From an uncultured Pelagibacteraceae bacterium (GTDB taxonomy: Bacteria; Pseudomonadota; Alphaproteobacteria; Pelagibacterales; Pelagibacteraceae), in contig CACIPT010000007.1 of NCBI GenBank assembly GCA_902588595.1, positions 1 through 47,771 on the forward strand: a stretch of DNA of 47,771 nt, given 5' to 3'. The position numbers were made by a program, and so were the translations under genes. Below the pieces are notes generated by a model that did not search any database, had not been told where the DNA came from, and saw only the letters and a program-made list of their open reading frames with translations. Below, one piece after another: positions 38,138 through 46,655 of the stretch (position 1 is the first letter of the stretch; each line of letters opens with the position of its first letter).

Positions 38138-40471
38138 ATGGAAGCAGTAGATAAAATAACAAAAGCTTATAAATCAAGTGTAGATACTTCTTCAAATAAG
38201 TATCTTATGGTGCCAATTTTTATTTTCTTTTCCTTATTAATTTTCGCAATGATAAGAAGTCCAATTATAATCTCACAATCAGGTATTGGTAGCGCAATAA
38301 TTCTTAGTGCACCGCTCATATTAACTACTTATGCTTTAACATTTATTGTTATGGCCGGTCGAGGTGGGGTTGATTTATCTATTGGTCCTTTTATGGGTTT
38401 TATAAATGTCAGTAGTATCCAATTATATGCTCATGGATATTTACAAACATCTGTTGGTTGGTTCATTTACGCTATTGCCATGGGTTTAATTTGGCAGCTG
38501 TTCTATGCTTTGATTGTAGTGTTCGTGAGAGTCTCACCAATTATCGTAGCATTGGCAGGTTTTTTAGCATTCACTGGAATTAATCTTGTTATTCTATCTC
38601 GTCCAGGAGGAATTGCACCAGATTGGCTAATACCTTGGGGTGAAGGCTTTACAATATTTAATGAAATATTTCTTCTGATGATTTTAGCAACAATTTTATT
38701 TTATATCATCACCCACACGGCTTTTTGGGGTCATTTAAAGTTAATGGGCGCAGATGAACGTGCAGCTTTTACGAGCGGAGTTAAAATTAACTGGGTAAGA
38801 ATAGTTGCACACTTAATAGCAGGAGTTTTTGCTGCGTTATCTGCAATATGCTTTACTGCACTAGTTGGGTCTGGAGATCCTATACAAGGAACTAAGTATA
38901 CACTTTTGGGAGTAACCGCATTGGTTCTTGGTGGAGCAAGTCTTATAGGTGGTCGAGGTGGTGCATTTGGAGCTATATTAGGAGCTGGAAACCTTTATTT
39001 AATCAATTACATCTTAGTTACTTTTAGATTTGAAAGATTACAAAGTTTTGTTTCTGATTTATCTTATGGAGCAGTTCTAGTTATTGCTTTGCTTGTAAGC
39101 CTAATTCTTCCCTATGTACAAAGAGTTACCAAGGGTTTATCTGTTATGGTTTTTTTCATTCTTATGTCATTAGCTGGTTTGTTTGTTGTACTTCATTCAG
39201 TTTATGATCAACCAATTGTTGTTGAAACTGAAGTTGTAAAAGACATAGATGAAGCTTCTAAAGCTTATCAACGAGGACAAAAAGTACGTAAATTAGATGC
39301 TACAGGAAATATTATTGTTGAAGAAGGTGAAGCAGGAACAACTACAGGTACAGGAACTGCACAAGGTGGCTCTCTAGCTGGGCACTCTGTAGTTCGGTTA
39401 ACAGAAACTCCTGGGACAATAATGCTTTATATAATTATTGGATTAGCAGGTCTTGCTCTTCTTCTTTATCTTATTTCCGTACATCGGAGTCCTTCTACGA
39501 TATCTTTCGCAGTTATTGTTGCCATCATAGTTGCAGGATTAATATTTGATCCTGAAGATAAGGAAAAAGATTTGTTAAAAGATACTGAAAGAATAAGTTT
39601 ACAGTCTGGACAAACGAGCAGTATTGAAACTTCATCTCCTCAATATTTTAGTCTTGAAAAAATTAATTTCTTTTCAAGTGCTTCGGAAGGTGCTCTTATT
39701 TCAAGTACTACTTATAGTATAATTTATATTGCTGGCGTTATACTGCTTGCTTCTCTGATAGTTATTGCAATGCTGCCTCAATTTAGCAATCGCACAAAAT
39801 CAACTGCTATGCTTTTTTTCCTCGCCGCCTTAACAATGGTCATTTTAAAAGGTGTGTCTTATAATAATTTAATTGAAAGTACTGGCCAAAGCTTTTTTGG
39901 CATTCAAGGTTATGGTGTTATATTAACTATACTGCTACTCTTTGTTATAACTGCGCCATTTGTTCATTCCAAAATAAAAAACCTTACAAATGTATATATT
40001 TTTGGAGCTAGTGTTTTAGCTATACTTGCTACTTACTTTGTTGGAGGTAATACTTTCATTCCTAATGATCCAAATTTATATCAACCACAGATTATAAGCG
40101 AATTAAATATTGGAGATATTTCGCAAGTGAAACATGAGGGGCCGCAAAGATTTTTTTATAAAGTTGTAAGAAGCGGTTATTCACAAATAGCTTTTAGTAT
40201 TCTTGCTGTTTTTTTATTACAATATTTTTTATTTTTAAATATGGGACATAAAGGAAGTTACAAACGTTTTGCACCATATATGTACATAGTTATTTTTGCA
40301 GGTCTTTTATGGTCTGCAATATTTTATTCGGTTGGATATTCGTTTTACAAAATTATAGCTGTATTTATTATTGGAATACCTCTTACTCCTTTAGTGTGGC
40401 AGTTTATGAGAATCTACAGAGAAAAAATAGCGCGTGATAGACAATTAAGTCAATGGGAAGAGGTGAAATAA
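38138..40471 (+). CDS. RbsC-like ABC permease with about 400-aa additional C-terminal membrane region
   Basis: VMAGRGGVDLSIGPFMGFINV; LVGSGDPIQGTKYTLLGVTALVLGGASLIGGRGGAFGAILGAGNLYLIN; then low-complexity linker GEAGTTTGTGTAQGGSLAG and further TM helices. Confidence 0.9.
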   Translation: MEAVDKITKAYKSSVDTSSNKYLMVPIFIFFSLLIFAMIRSPIIISQSGIGSAIILSAPLILTTYALTFIVMAGRGGVDLSIGPFMGFINVSSIQLYAHGYLQTSVGWFIYAIAMGLIWQLFYALIVVFVRVSPIIVALAGFLAFTGINLVILSRPGGIAPDWLIPWGEGFTIFNEIFLLMILATILFYIITHTAFWGHLKLMGADERAAFTSGVKINWVRIVAHLIAGVFAALSAICFTALVGSGDPIQGTKYTLLGVTALVLGGASLIGGRGGAFGAILGAGNLYLINYILVTFRFERLQSFVSDLSYGAVLVIALLVSLILPYVQRVTKGLSVMVFFILMSLAGLFVVLHSVYDQPIVVETEVVKDIDEASKAYQRGQKVRKLDATGNIIVEEGEAGTTTGTGTAQGGSLAGHSVVRLTETPGTIMLYIIIGLAGLALLLYLISVHRSPSTISFAVIVAIIVAGLIFDPEDKEKDLLKDTERISLQSGQTSSIETSSPQYFSLEKINFFSSASEGALISSTTYSIIYIAGVILLASLIVIAMLPQFSNRTKSTAMLFFLAALTMVILKGVSYNNLIESTGQSFFGIQGYGVILTILLLFVITAPFVHSKIKNLTNVYIFGASVLAILATYFVGGNTFIPNDPNLYQPQIISELNIGDISQVKHEGPQRFFYKVVRSGYSQIAFSILAVFLLQYFLFLNMGHKGSYKRFAPYMYIVIFAGLLWSAIFYSVGYSFYKIIAVFIIGIPLTPLVWQFMRIYREKIARDRQLSQWEEVK

Positions 40472-40472
40472 A

Positions 40473-41876
40473 ATGAAAAGATCTGCTTTTCTTTTCTTTA
40501 AAGGTTTAGGATTATTGTTTGCAATCTTATGCGGTATAGGTACTGCAATACTAGGCTGGTATGATGGTGCTGACTGGATGAACATAGTCACATTTTCAAT
40601 CGCAGTAACTGGATTAATATTATGGGGTTGGCATCATTTTTCTGTTAGGTGGATTAATAGTGATTTAAAACAAAATATATTTACTAAATTTCCAAAAGAA
40701 GAAAAAGAAATTCCTGATGAAGAACATGAAGAAAATTTCTTCTTTAAAACTATTCGTGACAACAAATGGAAAACCTTAGCTTTTATTTTATTAATACTTA
40801 TTTTTATTTTTGTTTCATTTATTGCTGAAGGTTTCTTTTCTGGCCGTACCTTAGTATCTTTTTTAATATTCCTAGGATTTATCATATTAATGGGAGTTGT
40901 CGGCCAATACATTACTGCGCAAAAAAGTGTATTTATTGGTATTTCCGTCCTAATTGCTTTGTTTATAATAGGAGCACTTACCATAAATGGATTTCTCTCG
41001 CTTCTTAACATGAAATCAATGTTAGTGTTTGCGGCATTTTTGGGTTTAGCAACTGTGGGTCAAACTTTTGTTGCATTATTGGGAGGTCTAGATTTATCAA
41101 TCCCATTTCTGATAGGAGCATCAAATGTTGCTCTAATGTCTTTAATTTCTAAAGGAGTGCCACCATGGTTGGCTTTGGTTGCAGTGTTATTATTGGGTTT
41201 AATAATAGGATTAATAAATGGAATCTTGAGCTTTAGGTTACAAGGTCAGGCATTAATATTAACTTTGGGCGTTGGTTTTTTTGTTAAAGGAGGTGTTCAA
41301 ATTCTTGTAGCAATGGGTACTTTTTCCGCTGGTACAGTTTTCGGTGTTGTGCCAGATTGGATGCGAAATATTGCTTCTATGAATGGTAAAACTGTAGGAC
41401 TGCCTATTCCTCCTATTATTTTAATTTGGATTATCGCTTCTATAATTATAATTGTTGCGCTTCGTTTAACTAAATGGGGAAGGAATCTTTATGCTCTTGG
41501 AGGAAGTCGTTTATCATCAGCAAGATTGTCTATTTCCGAAAGAGGATATTGGGTTGGAGCTTATGTAATTAGTGGTTTTTTTGCATCTCTAACTGGTGCA
41601 TTACTTTTAGGTTGGAGTGGAGGTGGTTTTATAGGAGTTGGTGATACATATTTGTTTTTAACAATTGCTGCAGTTGTAGTTGGAGGAACTTCGTTGTTAG
41701 GAGGTGTTGGTGGATACGGGTTAAGTGTAATTGGAGTTTTGATTTTACAAGTAATTACAACGGTACTAGTTGGCTGGGGTTTAAGTTGGCAAGGACAACA
41801 GTTTATATTAGGTTTATTAATTATACCAATGGTTGCTCTATACGCTAGATCACCACATATTAGATCGCAAATTTAA
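40473..41876 (+). CDS. RbsC-like ABC permease (second subunit)
   Basis: LLGGLDLSIPFLIGASNVALMSLISKG, QGQALILTLGVGFFVKGGVQI, LFLTIAAVVVGGTSLLGGVGGYGLSVIGVLIL. Confidence 0.92.
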   Translation: MKRSAFLFFKGLGLLFAILCGIGTAILGWYDGADWMNIVTFSIAVTGLILWGWHHFSVRWINSDLKQNIFTKFPKEEKEIPDEEHEENFFFKTIRDNKWKTLAFILLILIFIFVSFIAEGFFSGRTLVSFLIFLGFIILMGVVGQYITAQKSVFIGISVLIALFIIGALTINGFLSLLNMKSMLVFAAFLGLATVGQTFVALLGGLDLSIPFLIGASNVALMSLISKGVPPWLALVAVLLLGLIIGLINGILSFRLQGQALILTLGVGFFVKGGVQILVAMGTFSAGTVFGVVPDWMRNIASMNGKTVGLPIPPIILIWIIASIIIIVALRLTKWGRNLYALGGSRLSSARLSISERGYWVGAYVISGFFASLTGALLLGWSGGGFIGVGDTYLFLTIAAVVVGGTSLLGGVGGYGLSVIGVLILQVITTVLVGWGLSWQGQQFILGLLIIPMVALYARSPHIRSQI

Positions 41877-41877
41877 A

Positions 41878-42615
41878 ATGAAGAAAAATAAAATAACAAA
41901 AATTAATTGTGACATGGGTGAAAGCTTTGGAATATATTCCGTAGGCAATGATGAAGAAATAATGCCTTTAATTGATATTGCCAATGTAGCTTGTGGTTTT
42001 CATGCTTCAGATCCTAATCATATAAGAAAAACTGTTGGATTAGCAAAAAAACATAAAGTGAAAGTTGGTGCCCACCCATCCTTTCCAGATCTACAAGGTT
42101 TTGGAAGAAGAGAAATGAAAATGTCAAAACTAGATTTAAAAAATATGATTATGTATCAAGTTGGTGCACTTAAAGCTTTTTTAGATGAATTAAATATGCC
42201 TCTAAATCACATTAAGCCTCATGGATCATTATATGTTATGGCTTCAAAAGATGAAGAGATGTGTAGAGCTATAGCAGATGCCGTTACGCCTTTTAATGTT
42301 AGCATTTTTGGAATGGCAAACACTGCCCATGAAAAAATTTATAAAGAAGAAAGAAAACTTGATTTTGTTGCAGAATTTTATGCAGATTTAGATTACGATA
42401 AAAATGGAAAATTAGTCATAGCAAAAGGTAAACAATCGATGTATGACAGCAAACTTGCAGTCAAACGTGCTTTAAGAGCAGTTTCAGAAAAAAAAGTTAA
42501 AACTACAAGTGGTACTGACATAGATGTAGGATGTGATACAATTTGTGTACACTCAGATACACCTAATGCAGTTGAAATCATTACTAAACTAAAGAACGCT
42601 CTTTCAAAAAAATAA
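41878..42615 (+). CDS. pxpA: LamB/YcsF family protein, 5-oxoprolinase subunit A-like
   Basis: KINCDMGESFGIYSVGNDEEIMPLIDIANVACGFHASDPNHIRKTVGLAKKHKVKVGAHPSFPDLQGFGRREM. ORF track start 41833 overlaps the permease; ATG 41878 (MKKNKITKINCDMGES) preferred. Confidence 0.95.
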   Translation: MKKNKITKINCDMGESFGIYSVGNDEEIMPLIDIANVACGFHASDPNHIRKTVGLAKKHKVKVGAHPSFPDLQGFGRREMKMSKLDLKNMIMYQVGALKAFLDELNMPLNHIKPHGSLYVMASKDEEMCRAIADAVTPFNVSIFGMANTAHEKIYKEERKLDFVAEFYADLDYDKNGKLVIAKGKQSMYDSKLAVKRALRAVSEKKVKTTSGTDIDVGCDTICVHSDTPNAVEIITKLKNALSKK

Positions 42616-42619
42616 ACAA

Positions 42620-45076
42620 ATGAAAAAAATATTAGTTGCTAATCGTGGGGAAATAGCCTGCAGAATTATTGACAGTTGTAAAAAATTGAATCTTCATTCA
42701 ATTGCGGTCTATTCTGATGTAGATAAAAATAGTAAACATGTGAGAAAAGCTAATGAATCGATTCATATAGGCGCTTCAAAAGCTCAAGATAGCTATTTAT
42801 CTTCAAATAAGATAATTGAGGTAGCTAAAAAAGTAAGAGCAGATGCTATTCACCCTGGGTATGGCTTTCTGGCTGAAAATGATCAATTTGCACAAAAAGT
42901 AATTGATGCTGGAATTATTTGGATAGGACCTAAACCCAATACTATCGTGTCTATGGGTAACAAAGATTTAGCTAGAGATTTAGCTTTAAAAAGCAACCTG
43001 CCTATTTGTCCAGGTTTAAATAATAAAGATTTAGAAAAAGATGATTTAGAAAAAAAATGTAATAAAATTGGTTTTCCAATTCTAGTAAAAGCAAGCGCTG
43101 GTGGTGGTGGAATAGGAATGCAAATTGTAAATAATTACAATGAACTAGTTAAATCTGTAGAAAAAACAAAAAATTTAGCAAAGAAAGCATTTGGTAATAG
43201 TGATGTTTTTTTAGAAAAATTTATAAAAAATGCAAGACATATAGAAATACAAATATTTGGTTTTTGTGAAAAAAAAGCTGTTCATTTTTATGAAAGAGAT
43301 TGTTCAATACAAAGAAGATTTCAAAAAATTATAGAAGAAAGCCCAGCACCAAAAGTAGAACCTGAAATTATAAATAAAATGGCAGAAAGTGCAGTAAATT
43401 TTGCTACCAATCAAAAATATGAGGGTGCCGGAACAATAGAATTTATTTACGACATAGATGAAAAAAAATTCTACTTTTTAGAAATGAATACACGAATTCA
43501 GGTAGAACATCCTGTAACAGAATCTATAACAAATTCTGACTTGGTTGAGATGCAAATTAAATTTGCATTAGGCATTGATCTTGCTTTAACAGAACAAAAA
43601 AAAATTAATAGAACTGGGCATGCCATTGAGTGTAGATTGTATGCTGAAGATCCATCAAAAAATTTTCTTCCTTCGCCTGGAAAAATTTCAAAACTTAGAT
43701 TTCCAAATGTCAATTTGGTAAATATTAGATTGGATATTGGTGTTGATGAAGGAGATGAAATATCTTTTTATTACGATCCAATGATAGCAAAAATTATTTC
43801 TAAAGGATCTAATAGAAATGAAAGTATTAATAATATGATAAAATATTTAAAAGAATTTGAAATTGAGGGAATTAATACTAATAAATCTTTTTTGATATCT
43901 GTACTTCAAAATAAAACTTTTGAAGAAGCAAATTTTAATACAAAATTTATTGAAAATAATTTGGCCTCATTCATTAATAAAAAAGAAGATATTTTGCCAA
44001 ACAAAAAACAAGATGTAGCTAAAAGCAAACAAGAATACAGTGATAAAGACGTAAAAGCTTTTGAAAAAATTATTGCTAAAACTCCTAAAAATAAAAATGG
44101 TCAAGGCTATACTGAAAAAGATTTAAAAGCTTTTGACAATATTGTTTCTTCAAAAGATAAAAAAAAAGAAACTGAAATAAAAACAGAAGTTAAAAACGTT
44201 CAAGGTAAAATTTATGATGCACCTAAATTTTTACCTGCCGGCGATAAATATATGCTTATTGAGTTTGGCAATGTTATGAATTTAGAATTAAATTTTACTG
44301 CCCAAAACTTAGCTAAAGCAATCAAAGATAATAAGATAAAAGGAGTATACGAAACATCTCCGTGTTTTGCGTCAATGCTAGTGCATTATGAACCGGAAGA
44401 AATAAAATTTAATGATTTAAAAAACGAACTAAAATCTCTTGTAGATTCTTTAGGCCCTTCTGATGACATAGAAATTAATAGTAGAATTTTTTCTTTTCCT
44501 ACTGTTTATCTTGATAAATGGACGAAAGAATGTGTTGAAGATTATTCAAACAAAATTGCAATAAAGAAACCTGACCCTGAACTTATTACTGAATTAAATA
44601 ATCTTGAAAACACTGAACAATTTGTAAGAGTGCATTCTGGAACAGAATATTGGGTTTCCGCTATAGGTTTCTGGCCTGGTCTTCCATTTATGATGGCTCT
44701 TGATCCAAGATGCAAACTTACAGTTCCAAAATATAACCCCCCACGAACATGGACACCAAAAGGAACGGTTGGAATGGGAGGTGCTTCTACATCAATATAC
44801 CCTGACAGATTGCCGGGTGGATACCAAATTTTTGGTATTATTCCTGTTCCAATTTGGGATACAAAAAAAAGTTTTCCAGTATTTGAAAACAACATTTGTC
44901 TTTTTCAACCAGGAGATCGAGTAAAATTTGTTCCTACAACATATGAAGAATTTGACCATGTATCAAAAAAAGTGGAAGACGGAACTTATGATTACAATAT
45001 TATTGAATATCAGAAATTTTCAGTAAAAAATTATAAAAAATGGTTAACTACAATTGATCAAACAAAAAGATTTTAA
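42620..45076 (+). CDS. Fusion: biotin carboxylase + 5-oxoprolinase subunit B (KipI/AHS1)
   Basis: N-term KKILVANRGEIACRIIDSC, KASAGGGGIGMQ, ERDCSIQRRFQKIIEESPAP, EMNTRIQVEHPVTE; C-term VHSGTEYWVSAIGFWPGLPFMMALDPRC...PPRTWTPKGTVGMGGASTSIYPDRLPGGYQIFG. Confidence 0.95.
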   Translation: MKKILVANRGEIACRIIDSCKKLNLHSIAVYSDVDKNSKHVRKANESIHIGASKAQDSYLSSNKIIEVAKKVRADAIHPGYGFLAENDQFAQKVIDAGIIWIGPKPNTIVSMGNKDLARDLALKSNLPICPGLNNKDLEKDDLEKKCNKIGFPILVKASAGGGGIGMQIVNNYNELVKSVEKTKNLAKKAFGNSDVFLEKFIKNARHIEIQIFGFCEKKAVHFYERDCSIQRRFQKIIEESPAPKVEPEIINKMAESAVNFATNQKYEGAGTIEFIYDIDEKKFYFLEMNTRIQVEHPVTESITNSDLVEMQIKFALGIDLALTEQKKINRTGHAIECRLYAEDPSKNFLPSPGKISKLRFPNVNLVNIRLDIGVDEGDEISFYYDPMIAKIISKGSNRNESINNMIKYLKEFEIEGINTNKSFLISVLQNKTFEEANFNTKFIENNLASFINKKEDILPNKKQDVAKSKQEYSDKDVKAFEKIIAKTPKNKNGQGYTEKDLKAFDNIVSSKDKKKETEIKTEVKNVQGKIYDAPKFLPAGDKYMLIEFGNVMNLELNFTAQNLAKAIKDNKIKGVYETSPCFASMLVHYEPEEIKFNDLKNELKSLVDSLGPSDDIEINSRIFSFPTVYLDKWTKECVEDYSNKIAIKKPDPELITELNNLENTEQFVRVHSGTEYWVSAIGFWPGLPFMMALDPRCKLTVPKYNPPRTWTPKGTVGMGGASTSIYPDRLPGGYQIFGIIPVPIWDTKKSFPVFENNICLFQPGDRVKFVPTTYEEFDHVSKKVEDGTYDYNIIEYQKFSVKNYKKWLTTIDQTKRF
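44036..44163 (+). repeat. In-frame 72-nt-spaced duplicate motif in interdomain linker
   Basis: YSDKDVKAFEKIIAKTPK (from 44036) and YTEKDLKAFDNIVSSKDK (from 44108). Confidence 0.8.
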
Positions 45077-45081
45077 TATTT

Positions 45082-46206
45082 ATGGTAAAAGTAATTAAAA
45101 AAGGTCTAGAAACTTCTGTTCAAGATTATCCTGGAAGAATTGGAACTTTAAATCTAGGCTTTCCACCTTCAGGTCCAATGGATAGTTGGTCTTTTAGACT
45201 AGCTAATATTCTAGTTGGAAATGAACCTGGAACTGCAGCTTTAGAATGTCAGTTTATGGGACCTGCTCTTAAATTTAATAGTGATAGAGTTATTGCTATC
45301 ACTGGAGCTGACATGTCTCCAAAAATAGATGGAGCACCAGTGCCTTTATGGGAAAGTTTGGAAGTTAAAAAAGATCAAATTTTAGAAATGGCTTTTGCAA
45401 CGGTGGGAGCTAGATCTTACATTGCTTTTTCAGGAGGAATAAATACCACGCCTTGGTTAGGTTCTAGATCAACTTTTCACAAAGCTGGAGTTGGTGGTAT
45501 CAATGGAAAGGCAATTCAAGATGGTCAAATTATTCCTTTAAACAAATCTAAGTCTATCACTGGAAGAAAAATTAAAAAAAGTTCTATACCAGTTATGTCC
45601 ACAAATAAGAAATGGTCAGTTGAAGTTGTTAAAGGCCCTAATGATGATTGGGTTGATGAAAAGGGACATAAAATGTTTTTAAATTCTGATTGGAAACTTC
45701 AATCTAAAAGTGACAGAACTGGTTATAGATTAGAAGGACCAAAGTGGTCTTTTTCAGAAAAAGCAACTAACAAAGGATTAGAACACGGAACATTTCCTTC
45801 AAATATTATTGACCAAGGATATCCTGTGGGTGCAATTAATTTAGCTGGACAAACTCCAATAATACTAGTTAACGATGGTCCAAGTATGGGTGGATTTATT
45901 GTGCCTTACACTGTTCCATCAGCTTCTTTTTGGAAACTCGGACAAGCAAAACCTGGGGATAGTTTTAATTTTGTTGAAATCTCAGTTGAAAAAGCTCAAA
46001 CATTAAGATCTGAACAAACAATTATTTGTAGTGAGGCAAGTATAGTTTCTTCTAATAAACAAGATATATTAACTAGAAAAAAACAAATCAATAAAATTGA
46101 TCATATTAAAGTGATAGATTTTGACAAAGAAAAATTAGATGAAAAAATTAGAAATAAAATGATGGAAAAAAAAGGAATGAAAAATATAAAAGTTCGTTTT
46201 TTCTAA
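45082..46206 (+). CDS. pxpC: 5-oxoprolinase subunit C / KipA / AHS2 biotin-dependent carboxyltransferase family protein
   Basis: VIKKGLETSVQDYPGRIGTLNLGFPPSGPMDSWSFRLANILVGNEPGTAALE, AITGADMSPKIDGAPVPLW, GIPSNIIDQGYPVGAINLAGQ-like FPSNIIDQGYPVGAINLAGQTPIILVNDGPSMGGF. Confidence 0.94.
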   Translation: MVKVIKKGLETSVQDYPGRIGTLNLGFPPSGPMDSWSFRLANILVGNEPGTAALECQFMGPALKFNSDRVIAITGADMSPKIDGAPVPLWESLEVKKDQILEMAFATVGARSYIAFSGGINTTPWLGSRSTFHKAGVGGINGKAIQDGQIIPLNKSKSITGRKIKKSSIPVMSTNKKWSVEVVKGPNDDWVDEKGHKMFLNSDWKLQSKSDRTGYRLEGPKWSFSEKATNKGLEHGTFPSNIIDQGYPVGAINLAGQTPIILVNDGPSMGGFIVPYTVPSASFWKLGQAKPGDSFNFVEISVEKAQTLRSEQTIICSEASIVSSNKQDILTRKKQINKIDHIKVIDFDKEKLDEKIRNKMMEKKGMKNIKVRFF

Positions 46207-46261
46207 GACAGATTCCATTAATCCATTAGCAACTGAAGTAAAAACAACTGTCCCAGGAAAT

Positions 46262-46444
46262 ATGTGGAAAGTTTTAGTAAAAGAAGGAGATATGGTAAAA
46301 AAAGGAGATCCCTTATTTATTATGGAAGTTATGAAAACAGAAGTTCATCATGACTCACCTGTAGACGGAAAGGTAGTTAAAGTTAATGTTGTCAATGATC
46401 AAGAAAGCATTGACCCAGGTATAGTAGCAGTAGTTATTGAATGA
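46262..46444 (+). CDS. Biotin carboxyl carrier (biotin/lipoyl attachment) domain protein; true start probably upstream
   Basis: MWKVLVKEGDMVKKGDPLFIMEVMKTEVHHDSPVDGKVVKVNV with MKT biotinylation motif. In-frame upstream codons encode SKTDSINPLATEVKTTVPGN, the expected first strand, with no ATG/GTG/TTG. Confidence 0.85.
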   Translation: MWKVLVKEGDMVKKGDPLFIMEVMKTEVHHDSPVDGKVVKVNVVNDQESIDPGIVAVVIE

Positions 46445-46650
46445 AAAAAAAAGAAACAAAAGAATCTTCATACTTAACAATAATAAATGATCTTTCTGAA
46501 GATATAGGCATATCAACAGAAGAAACAAAAAGTTTGGTTGATGTGGCTTTATCTTCTGTCGATCCTAGAGACGTAAATTACAAACAATTAAAACAAGAAA
46601 TTACAACTTTTCTCGTTATCAACATTTTTTTTCTTATCTGTAAATTATAA
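46441..46650 (+). CDS. Small protein of unknown function (69 aa)
   Basis: ATGA overlap with BCCP stop; no recognised domain. Confidence 0.5.
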   Translation: MKKKETKESSYLTIINDLSEDIGISTEETKSLVDVALSSVDPRDVNYKQLKQEITTFLVINIFFLICKL

Positions 46651-46655
46651 TTTTT

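Noticed and set aside
40634-41011. 125-aa minus-strand ORF (also 36317-36682 and 44542-44895)
   Set aside because: Antisense shadows of the permease, ATPase and BC-PxpB genes; no independent support.
46190-46206. Canonical -1 frameshift at T TTT TTC at the end of KipA
   Set aside because: The -1 frame hits a stop within about 10 codons (…CAT TAG) and does not enter the BCCP frame; only +1 would.
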